Shown piece by piece: positions 1 through 13,300 of a stretch of 64,000 bases of DNA (within the stretch, counting starts at the first letter, position 1; every line of letters starts with the position of its first letter). The stretch is from Wuchereria bancrofti. Lineage: Eukaryota > Nematoda > Chromadorea > Rhabditida > Onchocercidae. The DNA lies in the NCBI GenBank assembly GCA_005281725.1, contig SSBO01000001.1, positions 7,778,801 to 7,842,800 on the forward strand, read 5' to 3'. Both the position numbers and the translations under genes were made by a program. The notes below the pieces were generated by a model that was not told where the DNA came from, did no database searches, and saw only the letters and a list, made by a program, of their open reading frames with translations.

Positions 1-223
1 CGAAAAAAATACTAAACCGCAAAATTTCAAAACTATCTAACTATCGCTATTCCAGACCAAAATGCAAATAAAATACATAACATAAAATACAATCATCAAT
101 TTATAATTAAAGACAAATCTAGCACACAAATGAAATAAAAAAGTTTCCGTTAATAATAATAATATAAAAAGATATTCTGAATATTTGAAGAAAAAAATAT
201 CAAGTGCACAAGAAAGCTTACAG

Positions 224-2531
<2,308 letters not shown>

Positions 2532-2542
2532 TTTTGAATTTT

Positions 2543-2549
2543 CTGAAAT
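2543..2549 (-). promoter_or_regulatory. candidate trans-splice acceptor of the RNF113 gene
   Basis: On the minus strand a TTTATTTCAG acceptor ends at 2543, leaving an 11-base A-rich leader before the ATG at 2531. No coding exon is seen upstream. In nematodes this arrangement is typical of spliced-leader addition. That it is a trans- rather than cis-splice site is inference. Confidence 0.55.
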
Positions 2550-3714
2550 AAACAGTAATCAAATACGCTACAAATATGTATGAGAAATATTACATGTGAC
2601 ATAGAATAATTACATGAAATCGGGATAATAACTAATATGATATTCATCATAAGCAATAATCATGCATGACTTAAATATGGACGAAATTAATAGCAAAGAA
2701 GTTAACTGGAAATAATTTTTAGAAAATCAATTCTACATCGTATTTCATTTGGACATTACACTAATAACCATAACAAGAGAAAGCAGAAATTACATTTTCA
2801 TCCGTTGTGATACTGCAAATGTATTGTAAATTAATCATGAAAATAATCAAAAACGGAAACCGGGATAATTTCAGGAACAATTCCAGAAAATAAAATGAGA
2901 AAAACGATGGAACAAAAAACTCCACAAACACCCACAAACACACACACATCGACACCTCTTGCAATATATCAAAATTATCGCAACTTGAATTAATACCAAC
3001 TCCATATTACTGTTATTTGAATTTTACATCCCGTTCTCTCTCTCTTCTATCTCTTATTGTGCTCTCATTCTCTGCTTTCGTTGTAATATGTGGCTATTTT
3101 TGTGCATTCTAGCTTGCTAACACCGTAATATTTTTTACCTTCTTAGTCACTGTGCTTTTCACATTCTCATATCTCTTTTTCTTTTTTATTCACTTTTGTT
3201 TATGAACTATAAAACTATCTCCAAATTTTCTCATTTCTTCGTTTCTTCATATTATCCAATGAATTTCATTGCTTCTTCACCTTTCCCATAATTTTCCATG
3301 CTATTTTGTTCCTTCTTCTCCTTCTCAATCACCAAATATCACTCTTTCATATATTTTATCAGTCTTTCATCTCTCCTCACACTATACCTTTATTTCATTT
3401 CTTCAAAAAGGAAAAAGAAAGTTTTCAGTCAGAAATGTTGAATTGAAACTTTTTGGCAATTGTTTGCAGAATTAATTGGTGAAAGTAAAAGTCGGAGTGA
3501 TATTAAAGTTTCCTGTAAAAGTTCCCAACTCATTTTTTATGAGTCATAGTCGGATTTCGGTCTTTAGGCTTTAGGAAAAATTTAGGAATTATTTTATTAC
3601 GAAAAATTTAGGAATTAATTTAGCCAGCCAACTCGTTTATGATTTGTGAAGATTAGTAAACGAGACAAATGACTTTAAATATTATATTGATCAGAATGTA
3701 TGCATTTTCTTTTT
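2550..3714. other. divergent intergenic region between RNF113 and HDHD3 genes
   Basis: About 1.2 kb separates two divergently transcribed genes. It is A/T-rich, with a pyrimidine-rich stretch (CTCTCTCT, 3040-3060, and TTTCTTC runs to 3420). It must hold both promoters or share one. No conserved coding exon and no named promoter motif were recognised. Confidence 0.5.
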
Positions 3715-3735
3715 CAGTATATGGATAATATGTAG
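3711..3735 (+). promoter_or_regulatory. splice-leader-type acceptor and 4-codon upstream ORF before HDHD3
   Basis: TTTTCTTTTTCAG ends at 3717. The main ATG is at 3739. Between them, at 3721-3735, lies a complete mini-ORF ATG GAT AAT ATG TAG (MDNM stop), ending 3 bases before the main start. If the acceptor receives a spliced leader, every mRNA carries this upstream ORF. Effect on translation is inference. Confidence 0.5.
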
Positions 3736-3738
3736 AAG

Positions 3739-5339
3739 ATGTTAAAAGCAAATGGATTTACGGAAAGCATTTTATCAAACATTAACCAACGGTTTACTTC
3801 ATCAAATTGTCCAGTGTTTCAGGGTGCAAAGCTTCGTGTTATAACGTTGGATGCGTTGAATACATTAATTCGGTAAGTATAATATATTGATAAAAGTCCC
3901 CTGTTTATCAACTTAAAGCAAATAATTAAATTTAAACTGAATCATATTGTAGTTTAAAACAATCACCAGGATATACATATGCTAATTTTGCCAAGCGTAT
4001 CAATGTTCAGTGCAATACCAATGAATTAGATGATGCATTTCGACGAAATTTTAAAAATTTGTCGAAACGAAAATTATGTTATGGATTTAAGAAAGATGGT
4101 GAAATAGCATGGTGGATTGAGCTGGTGAAGAATTGCTTCGCAGATGTTAGCTTTTCGCAGATAAAGTTTTTCATCATTTGCTACTTTTATATAAACTTAT
4201 TAATTTAGGTTTATGCCATCAACTGGAGCGTTTGTAGGATCAAAAGTATTTTTAAAATTGTTATGATTCTCGTGAGACATTATCCTAGAGTTATCCGAAA
4301 CCAGTTATTCGTGATCGGCTGTCCACTAAACATTAAAAATCTTAGTTATACTAGTATGTCTTATTTTATGCTTTTCCTTTCCATTATTTCTTTTTTATTT
4401 AATCTGAATTCAGACTACAGAATAAGACTGCTGTTTTTTAGAAAGTCGGTTGTAATGCGATTTAGTGGATCCTACATTTTTTTCTCTTTGAAATTTTTAA
4501 ATGTATTTAACAAAACTCACTTTTTTCTTTTTTTATAGGTCGGTGAGAAAAGTGTCGGGATAGATAAACTGGCGCATGAACTTTTTGTTTATTACGGTTC
4601 TGTAGAACCATGGAAATTAGTTGACAGTCAGGTAACCATTAATTTGTAATATTTAGATTTAGGTATTTAACTGGCAAGAAAAAAAAAATCATTCGATGAA
4701 AGATAACGTTTCTGGAATTATCTATACATTCTTTAGAATGTTAAGTTAAATGGAACGGTTTTATTGCCGATATCGTTAGCTTTCTTTTAGGAATCCGCTG
4801 TGTTTAGAAATATTTGCATGTAAGCGGGTGTACTGTTAATTTTTTCTCCTTTTTAATTATGGTATTGCTAGATTTCAGAGTTATAAAAGTTCTTTGTCAA
4901 TTTCAAAACCATCAAAAACGGTGAATTTATGATATAGACGGGCATGAAAATGTTTTCAGCAATTTATTTACAGGTGCACGATCATTTGAAGGAATTGCAA
5001 AGTCGAAAAATTCGATTAGGTATAATATCAAATTTTGACAGACGTCTTAGGAATATTCTGGAAGGCTTAAAGCTATCGTCCTACTTCGAAATGATGTTTT
5101 TAAGCGGAGAAATAGGTATGGAAAAACCAAATAAACAAATTTTTGAAAAAGCTGCGAAATACTTTCAAATCAATCAAATGGAGGAAATGCTTCATGTAGG
5201 TGATGACGAAGAGAAGGACTTCAATGGTGCAAAGAAGGCAGGTGTAAGGGCTGTTCTATTAAGTCCTGAGAAAGTAGCATGTGATAATAAGCAAAATATT
5301 TTTTGCTCGTTGAAAGATATAATTGATAGATTGGAATAA
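3739..5339 (+). CDS. HDHD3-like haloacid dehalogenase-superfamily protein
   Basis: Four exons: 3739-3872, 3953-4145, 4539-4631, 4974-5339; 786 nt, 261 residues, all phases consistent. It aligns by eye along its length with vertebrate HDHD3 (human 251 residues). Readable matches include the TLIRLKQSPGYTYANFAKR region, WKLVD before the core, and the nearly identical ISNFDRRLRNILEGL. HAD motif I reads D38-A-L-N-T42: the nucleophile Asp is present, but the usual second Asp at +2 is Leu (human HDHD3 has Lys there). Motif II Ser is S159 in GIISNFD; motif III Lys is K191 in MEKPNK; motif IV is HVGDDEEKD (214-222). Substrate is unknown for the family. The cap lies between residues 45 and 140. The start ATG follows a candidate spliced-leader acceptor. 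The gene is divergent from RNF113. Confidence 0.93.
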
Positions 5340-8300
5340 CAGTTAATAATGAATAACTGGTTTTATTTTTTTTTTTAGCTCTATTTTTTTTTCAGTAGTT
5401 ACTATTTAATGAAAAGTGTAGAATTGCTTTGCCAATTACTTTTTAGACTTTACTTGACGAAATAGTCAGCTTTGCTAGGAAATTCTTAGTTATTTTTACG
5501 TTGTTCTATTGCTAAACTACTTTATCCATCTTTTTCGCGCAGCAGTTTTGATCTGATCCTCTCTTGATGTTTTCATAACTTTTGAATATCCTGCTATTGT
5601 ATGTTTCTCGTTTTATTTTGTAAATAATTTTATTTTTTATGGAAGTGTGGTTGAATCACATGTATAAAGAGTGCAGTGTTACAGAAATTTTTCCTAGGAA
5701 AAAAAGCAAAAGTATTAGAATATTCTTCTTGAAGAGGGACAGAACATGCTGATGTTTGTTGAAAAACTCCATGACTTCTCGGATATTGCTGTACGAAATT
5801 TATGCAACTTTATATCTACCATAAAATGCTAAAGGTTATGTTGCACACCTTGTTTTAAGACATGAAATAATAATGACAGAACAAATGTATTATGAGAAAC
5901 AAGTACAAACTTAAAGATACTGGATCATTTCTTGATGAGCTGCTAAAGTTACAAGTCTCGTTGAATGAACTTGAATTCCAGAAGTTTACATGTCGATATT
6001 GATTGTATGAGTTTGAATAATCTGTATAATTTATTGGTGACTGGAAAATATCCCTGTTTGGGTCAAATGCCGGTTATCCGGAAAGATTCTTTTTTTCCTT
6101 GACAAGGGATATAGAAAAATCAGTGATCAACTTATTATTATCCAAGTAATTGTAAATACTGATAGACATAACCAGTCAAAGATATTAATTCCTATCTGTA
6201 GTAAGTAAGTCTCATAATCAATCTATCAAGAACTGACAATACATTTAAAAACACTGCGTAGGTCGAAAAATTTCAGTTTTTTTAACTGATTGCTAAATGA
6301 CAGTGTCATTGAATGTCATTCATTATTTAATGTTTTAGAACAATGCTGATATAATCCAACTGATAGTGGATCATTCCTTGATGAGTTCATAAAGTTAGAA
6401 GTTTCGTTGATATATGAATTTTTTCTTTCACTAATATAACTTGAAAGGAATCATTTTAGAACTACCACTTCATAGTTTTAAAATAAGAGTTTGGATTTTT
6501 CTCTTTTTTTTAAACGAACGATATCTGTATATAGGTATGGTTAGTTAAAAAAAATACTATTACTAGTTTGTTAAATTAACATTTAAAAAAAAAAAAATGT
6601 TAGGGAGGGGGAAAAAATATTAACTGTTAATAATGTACATTCATCGTCGCAAACATGGCAAATTTGAATGTGACATTTTAATCGAAGATATGTAAAACCT
6701 TGTCGGACTGTCAACCAACCTAACGATAATGCTTTTTGCATTTTAGAATCATGACGTGGTGTACTAATCATTATTATTTCAGATGAACATCTGAAAATGA
6801 TTGGAATTGATTGTCACATCTTTAATTATCTACATGTATGATTTATCTTACTACATTTTTTTCAAATTATTTGCCAATTTCAATTTTATTTTTGAAATTA
6901 TGTTAACTTTCTTATTCAAATAATATTTAAAAAACAAATAACAGTTTATATACCCATCTGCTGTTATCAAATATACAAGATGATATTTGCTACCAACCCA
7001 ACAATTTTCAACTCTAATTGAATGTTTATCTGTAATGATAAATTAGGAATGATTAATTGCATATAATATTTATTGATTAAATCAAATATTAGTCAAATAA
7101 AATTTAGCTATGAAAAGTAAACAAGTAATGAGTGCAAAAACTGATTAGAAATAAAATTAATTAGTTAATGAATTAATTGAAATCATCATTGATGAATAAT
7201 TTAGTAGATAATAAAGATAATAGAAATGAGAACTTACAAATATTGCAATGCCATTGAAAGCATATTCAAGTATTCCATGCAATTCTTTCATTCTCTTCAA
7301 TTGGTGATTTATTACAATTTGTACTGAAAAGTAAATGTGCAATTATCTGCCGAATTACTTAAATTATGTCCGTCATAAACGGTAAGATGATTATCGATTT
7401 GTACTCGAACTTCATTATTTACCAAACTAATATACTGATCGTTTTTTGATTTCATTGCAAACGGAAATGTGATAGAGACCGGGAAAAAAAACGGTTTACA
7501 GAAGCTTAGATTATATTAATTTGACAAAAAAAGTTGATTTGGAACTTTTTATATATTAAATTCAACAACTTATTCAATATAAAATTTAACCAGTGAAATA
7601 TTGATGTCAAAAATAGAATTTGAAAAATAAATTTAAATTTTGTAGAAGTTACTTTTATTGCTTTTTATTAGTTTAATCGTATTTTTATGTTTTAGTGAAG
7701 AGATTTTTGATAATTTTTGATAAGGATAACTTATAATTGAAATAGTATTGTTGCAATTTATTGGTCAGTAAATAATTGATCATATTTTAGACATAATTAG
7801 ACGTGAATTTTTTAGAGAATACTTATTTGTTTCAAATATTCGTTTCCTTTTAAGCTGTTCACTGATTATATTACCATTTTTTAACAAAAATATTTTTCGA
7901 CCAAATTTAGTAATTATTCAATACAGATTTTAGTCATTATCAATCTAATGTTGATAGACTGACAATATAATTAGATGAAAAATTTTTGCAAGAAAAAAAT
8001 GAACAAGAATTTAAAGTTTGTAATGTTTGAATATTACTTGCGATCGTTTGTTTACTTACCAGGTATAAACTGCATAAAATTATTTGAAATAAATGGTAAA
8101 GAATTGAGCAAGAAGTCATCTCAGATGGTGACATCAACTGGACTAACATCTCACGCGAGGCGGTTGACAGATTTTGCCAAAATAACCGTAGATTGATTAC
8201 AATGCTTTTTTTTTTCTTTCTATTTCGTTTCCTTCTTTTTTTTCGAAGGATAGATCAAAAAATAAAAATTTTTTCCAAAAATGGAAAAAATTTTGCCAAA

Positions 8301-9998
8301 TAGAAGTAATTCTCTTGAGACTAGAGTATTTTGTCAATTAAAACAATTGTCAAAAATGGCACAAAGCATGCATAAATCATTCATTATCAAATGGTACATG
8401 CATAAATCATTATCAAATATTCAAAAAAAAAAGAAGTTGAATTTGAAATGTCTTCAGTCTTAATAACAGTAAACTTAAATATGTTACTGATAATTTCTCA
8501 AAACAATAAACAATTAATTAAAGTTACCATATTCATACCTTATGTTAAATTCTATGTTATCGTCAGCAAAGTATTTTTTGAGACTTTTTTTTGATAAAAA
8601 ATTTCGACTACTTTTAATGCCATCAGTTAAATGTTACTTTGAAGTAATGCAAAGCAGATCGAATAACAATAAATTGTGAATGCAATGGAAAAATTAAGTG
8701 CAAATGATGGAGCGTCAATTGACGAAACGAAACGGAATAAGGCGCAATGGTAGTAGAGAAGAGAGAAGTGGACAGAGAAGTTATTTGTGCTTCTTGGAAA
8801 AAATGTCATTTCTCTCATTGTCATCAAAATTAAAACTTGCCTTTGGCTTGGGAAAATTTTGGCATGGGAACTAGCATTTACTGTTCCTTTTCAGCCATCA
8901 AATATTTCCTTTCGTCCATTCGTTCGTACCACATTTTCAATGAATGAATGAAAAGTTTGTCATATTTGTTCGCATATTTCCAAGGCAATAAAACGCAAAT
9001 TTAATTCAACAAGTTCATACATTTATTTGATCACCGCAACAAAACATTCTAAAGGAAAAGAAAAAAGCAAAAATGAAAAATTAGAAATTAGCTGTAATGT
9101 GATTTTATTATTACTTTAATCAAAAAGTCACAAAAGTAATTTCTCCTTTAATTATTGTACGAAAGTTTCTATTAATTCAATTTATTTAATTTAATAATTA
9201 GCTATTTTTTCGTCTGAATTCAATCGAATTAAAATTAATCTCAGTTATTCCGTTACTTTTTTTTAAAAAAAAAGGAAGAAAAAAGAATTGAAAAAAAGAT
9301 TTGGTATAAAAATGTGAAAGAAAGAAATAAATGAGTGAGTAGAAAATGTGACAACAATTTACACTACAATATAATGCGACAAGAAATTAATAATATAATA
9401 ATGTATGCTACTATCAAATATAACCTTTAATACTTTTGCAATCAATAAGCATTTGATAATTTAATGCAAAACAGTTAAGTTCGAATATTAGCACTTCTCA
9501 GTAGTTTCTATTCCTATTTTCTTTGGTTTTTTCTTCACTAATTTTAACTTTAAATTTTTATTAGTTTTTTAATCATATTCTTTATCAGTGATTAAGTTAG
9601 GAGAAAGGCACGTTAAAGAATTTTTAAAAAATATCTAATTTTTTTATTTATTTCCTTGTGTGTTTCATATTATTTTAACTAAATAAATGAAATTAAAATT
9701 TAAAAAACAATTCTTAAAAAGTATGCTGAAATTATACTTTTCTCACCATTTTCTCGCCGTTACGGGAAATATAAACTTACAGGTTTTTTTTTAATTGATA
9801 AAACAGTATGAATTTTGCTCAGTTTCTGGTTTCACTGTTCTCCCATCGTTTATAGTTATAATCAGCAGTATAAATAAGATTTAACAGTAGCGATTGTTTA
9901 TTATAAAAAAAAAAAACGCAAAAAATTAAAAAGAAAAAAGTAAAGGAAGAAAACAGTAGGCAAAAATTAACACAAAAGTAAATCAATTAGCACTAAAT
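5340..9998. other. gene-poor intergenic stretch
   Basis: About 4.7 kb with no exon-like conservation that I could recognise. Short open frames at 6583-6771, 7157-7342, 7975-8196 and 8627-8827 are A/T-rich, lack splice context and resemble nothing. The stretch contains the diverged duplicated block at 5892-6420 described separately, several poly-T/poly-A runs, and the distal upstream region of STT3. Confidence 0.5.
5892..6002 (+). other. 36-codon micro-ORF with a diverged downstream copy
   Basis: ATG at 5892 to TGA at 6002. The core peptide GSFLDELLKLQVSL (encoded from about 5920) is repeated about 445 bp downstream, at about 6367-6410, as GSFLDEFIKLEVSL. Several differences between the copies are silent (TTT/TTC, GTC/GTT). 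The downstream copy has no ATG, being preceded by an in-frame stop. It could be a remnant of a duplicated coding exon, or a small repeated element that happens to be open. No known family is recognised. Confidence 0.3.
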
Positions 9999-10088
9999 CG
10001 GATCCGTTTAATAAAAAGCTAATGCATTTGTATAGGATTATTTAATGTGACTTGAGATTTCCGCGACATACGTATGTAAACGGATCCG
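9999..10088. promoter_or_regulatory. pair of palindromic CGGATCCG boxes upstream of STT3
   Basis: CGGATCCGTTTA at 9999-10010 is the exact reverse complement of TAAACGGATCCG at 10077-10088. The 8-bp core is itself a palindrome. The boxes are 66 bp apart and 300-390 bp upstream of the STT3 start, in a locally less A/T-rich patch (10060-10200). A role as a factor-binding pair is inference. Confidence 0.35.
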
Positions 10089-10381
10089 GTTGAAAATAGT
10101 GAAAATTTGTGACGATTTAGCAAGCGAACATTGCGCTCAGTTGAGATTTGCATTTTTCGTAACGCATGCGAATAAATGCGTAAATGCGGTCCGTGCTTTT
10201 CATGGGAAGTGTTTTTTTTTGTTTCGGAAGGGGTTGTTGTAGTTTAGGTATTGTGGGTGAAGGTGGGAAGTTTTCCTCTTTTTTTTTTTGTGAAACTTAG
10301 ACTTTAGGTAATATATTACATTACTAGGATGTGGATTTTTGCGAAAATTTTGTTGTAAATTGAATTATTTTCATGTTGCAA

Positions 10382-10387
10382 TTTTAG
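10382..10387 (+). promoter_or_regulatory. candidate trans-splice acceptor of STT3
   Basis: CAATTTTAG ends at 10387, only three bases before the ATG at 10391. No coding sequence is visible upstream in phase. This near-zero leader is characteristic of nematode spliced-leader addition, but cis-splicing to a noncoding exon cannot be excluded. Confidence 0.55.
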
Positions 10388-10390
10388 CAT

Positions 10391-13300
10391 ATGGTCGATT
10401 CAGTGATAACTTCAACCGGTCCAACCGAAAGCAGCAAAATGTTAGCATCAAATTCACTGGGTATTACCAGTTTGTTAACATTTATCATCCTTGTGTTAGC
10501 ATGGCTTGTTGGCTTTGCCTCACGATTATTTGCTGTTATACGATTTGAATCCATCATTCATGAATTCGATCCATGGTTCGTTAATATTCTTTCTTCATCC
10601 GTGTTCTTTTTTTTTTCTTACCTGTTTTTCTGGAAATTAACCTTTTCTTTTGGTGCCTGTTAGTAAGATATATTCTTGACTTGGTGCAAATTACAATTTT
10701 ATACGGTGGTTCGATAAGAACTACTTCGGTCTAGTTCTTGGACATCAGGAATTCATAGAGTAATGTGAAATGAAAAGTGAGATTAATTCAGGGAGCAGTG
10801 TAGTTTAAATATGCTGCAGTATTTTTATTAAATATCAGGTTTAACTATCGGTCAACACATTATATGGTTGAACATGGCTTTTATAATTTCTTAAACTGGT
10901 TCGATGAACGGGCATGGTATCCACTTGGACGAATTGTTGGTGGCACAGTAAGTTGTAGTTCTGTCTTTTCTTTCTTTTTTTTTTTTGTGAAAAGGGGATG
11001 TATTGAAGTGATCAGTACTTATTAAAAGCTGTGATTTCATCGATTTATTTGCTAATATTTTCATCCTTTGATATTTATAGCTTATCGCAGTATTTTATTA
11101 TCCGTGCACCTCACATGTATAATGAATATATGAGAATGTATATGATTAATGGGAATATTGTTTCTACTTTTAAGTTTCTTTTCAACTAATTATTTCAACA
11201 AAATTTGTCATCATGCTGAGAAATAATATTTTTTCCAAAATAACTTTTTTTTCTCCTTTTTTTTTTTGTTGAAATAATGATGATATTAACGCAGGTTTAT
11301 CCTGGACTCATGGTAACTTCAGGAACAATACACTACATTTTATCAGCTTTAAATATTTCTGTACATATCAGAGATGTTTGTGTTTTCCTCGCTCCAACGT
11401 TTAGGTATGATATATTGTTTTCTTTTCAACAGTCAAAAACTAGTTTCAGTATATTAATTTGAGTACATTTCCTGGCGATCCTTTTCTTTAATTTGTATTT
11501 GTTTTTATTCTTAGTATACCTCAGAAATAATTTTGACATCATTGGTGATTTCACTTCATTACACATCATTTAATTTTTCAAATGAATTTGTTTTTTCTCA
11601 TTTAAAAAGAGATGGTAAATGTCTTGGAAATATGAAATCATAATTTTACCTATTTTGATGATTTTACGTAATTATTTTTAGTGGTCTCACGGCAATAGCT
11701 ACATATCTTTTAACGAAAGAACTTTGGACTCCTGGTGCTGGTCTGTTTGCAGCATGCTTCATCGCTATTTCACCTGGTTATACTAGTCGTTCGGTTGCTG
11801 GTTCCTACGACAACGAAGCAATTGCAATTTTTGCATTGCAGGTATACATCTACTTGTTTACACATGCACCCCAAAATTCAAATTAATTTTTGAAATTTTT
11901 CAGCTTGTCAAATTTTTCATAAAAGATTATCATGTTTTTCTTTTTTTTTTGTTGCAGTTCACTTATTTCTTATGGGTACGTTCTGTGAAAACTGGTTCCG
12001 TGTTTTGGGCAACGTTAACTGCGTTATCATATTTCTACATGGTCTCTGCTTGGGGAGGTTATTTGTTCATCATAAATTTGATTCCATTACATGTCCTCAC
12101 ACTCATATTAATTGGCCGGTATTGTTCTAAGCTTTACATTGGTAAGGTTTTCATTGGATTCTTTTTAATTTATATTGATTTTGGTCAAGTTTGATGAATT
12201 TTGGTCAAGTTTGATGAAAATTGTTTTTCATACAACTCTAAAATGTGATTTATATCTTGAACATGATCCATTCTTAATTGCATTGCTTTTGTTTTATTTG
12301 ATATTTGAAATAGTCCGTGTGTTCTTTTTTGTTTGAAAACAATTTTAATTTAATCCTGCAGTTTCCCTATTTCCAGCATATACCACTTTCTATGTTTTGG
12401 GACAAATAATGGCAATGCAAGTACCATTTGTTGGCTTCCAGCCTGTAAAAACTTCCGAACATATGGCTGCTGCTGGTATCTTCGGCTTGTTACAGGTTAA
12501 TAGATTTCTGTGTACACTCGCGCGTTATTCAGATTTGAAATTTGAAAGATTTTTCAAATGTTATTTGTAAGCAATCGGATTATTCTATTTTTCATAGGTT
12601 ATTGCCGCACTAAAATATATGCAACATCGAGTTTCAAGGAAGGAATTTATAACTTTATTTTTCGGTGGAGTTTCATTAGTATTTGTATTAGGAATTTCTA
12701 CGATTGTTCTCCTAACATATGCTGGTATGACTTCAAATCTTAGATTTCTTACAATTTTCGATTCAATTTATTTGTACTTTGGAAGAGTTTGTTCAGTTTT
12801 TTAAGGTGCTCTCAGCATGGCTCTGAAATGCTCATTTACTAGATTGAAATATTTATAGGCTACATAGCACCGTGGTCAGGACGTTTTTATTCACTTTGGG
12901 ATACGGGCTATGCTAAAATTCATATACCAATTATTGCATCTGTTTCGGAACATCAGCCCACTACTTGGGTTTCATTTTTCTTCGACTTGCACATCACAGC
13001 TGCCGTTTTTCCTGTCGGTTTGTGGTACTGTGTTAAAAATGTTAATGATGAGCGAGTTTTCGGTAAGTTATTCTGATATTGCTCTGATTTCTATTTAGAA
13101 ATAAAAGATTTTCTATTTCTTCGTTTCAACTTCTTAGATATTATTCTTACACTTTTAGAATTTTCAAGTTTCAAATCATGATACGTGTAAAGAATCATAG
13201 CAGAGCAAATTTCATTTTTTCGCTTTTAACAAATAATCATGAGAATAGTCATAATTGTATTTTCCAGTAATACTTTATGCAGTAACGGCTGTTTATTTTG

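Noticed and set aside
8627..8827. 66-codon minus-strand open frame
   Set aside because: No homology, no acceptor near the start, and no continuation into other exons.
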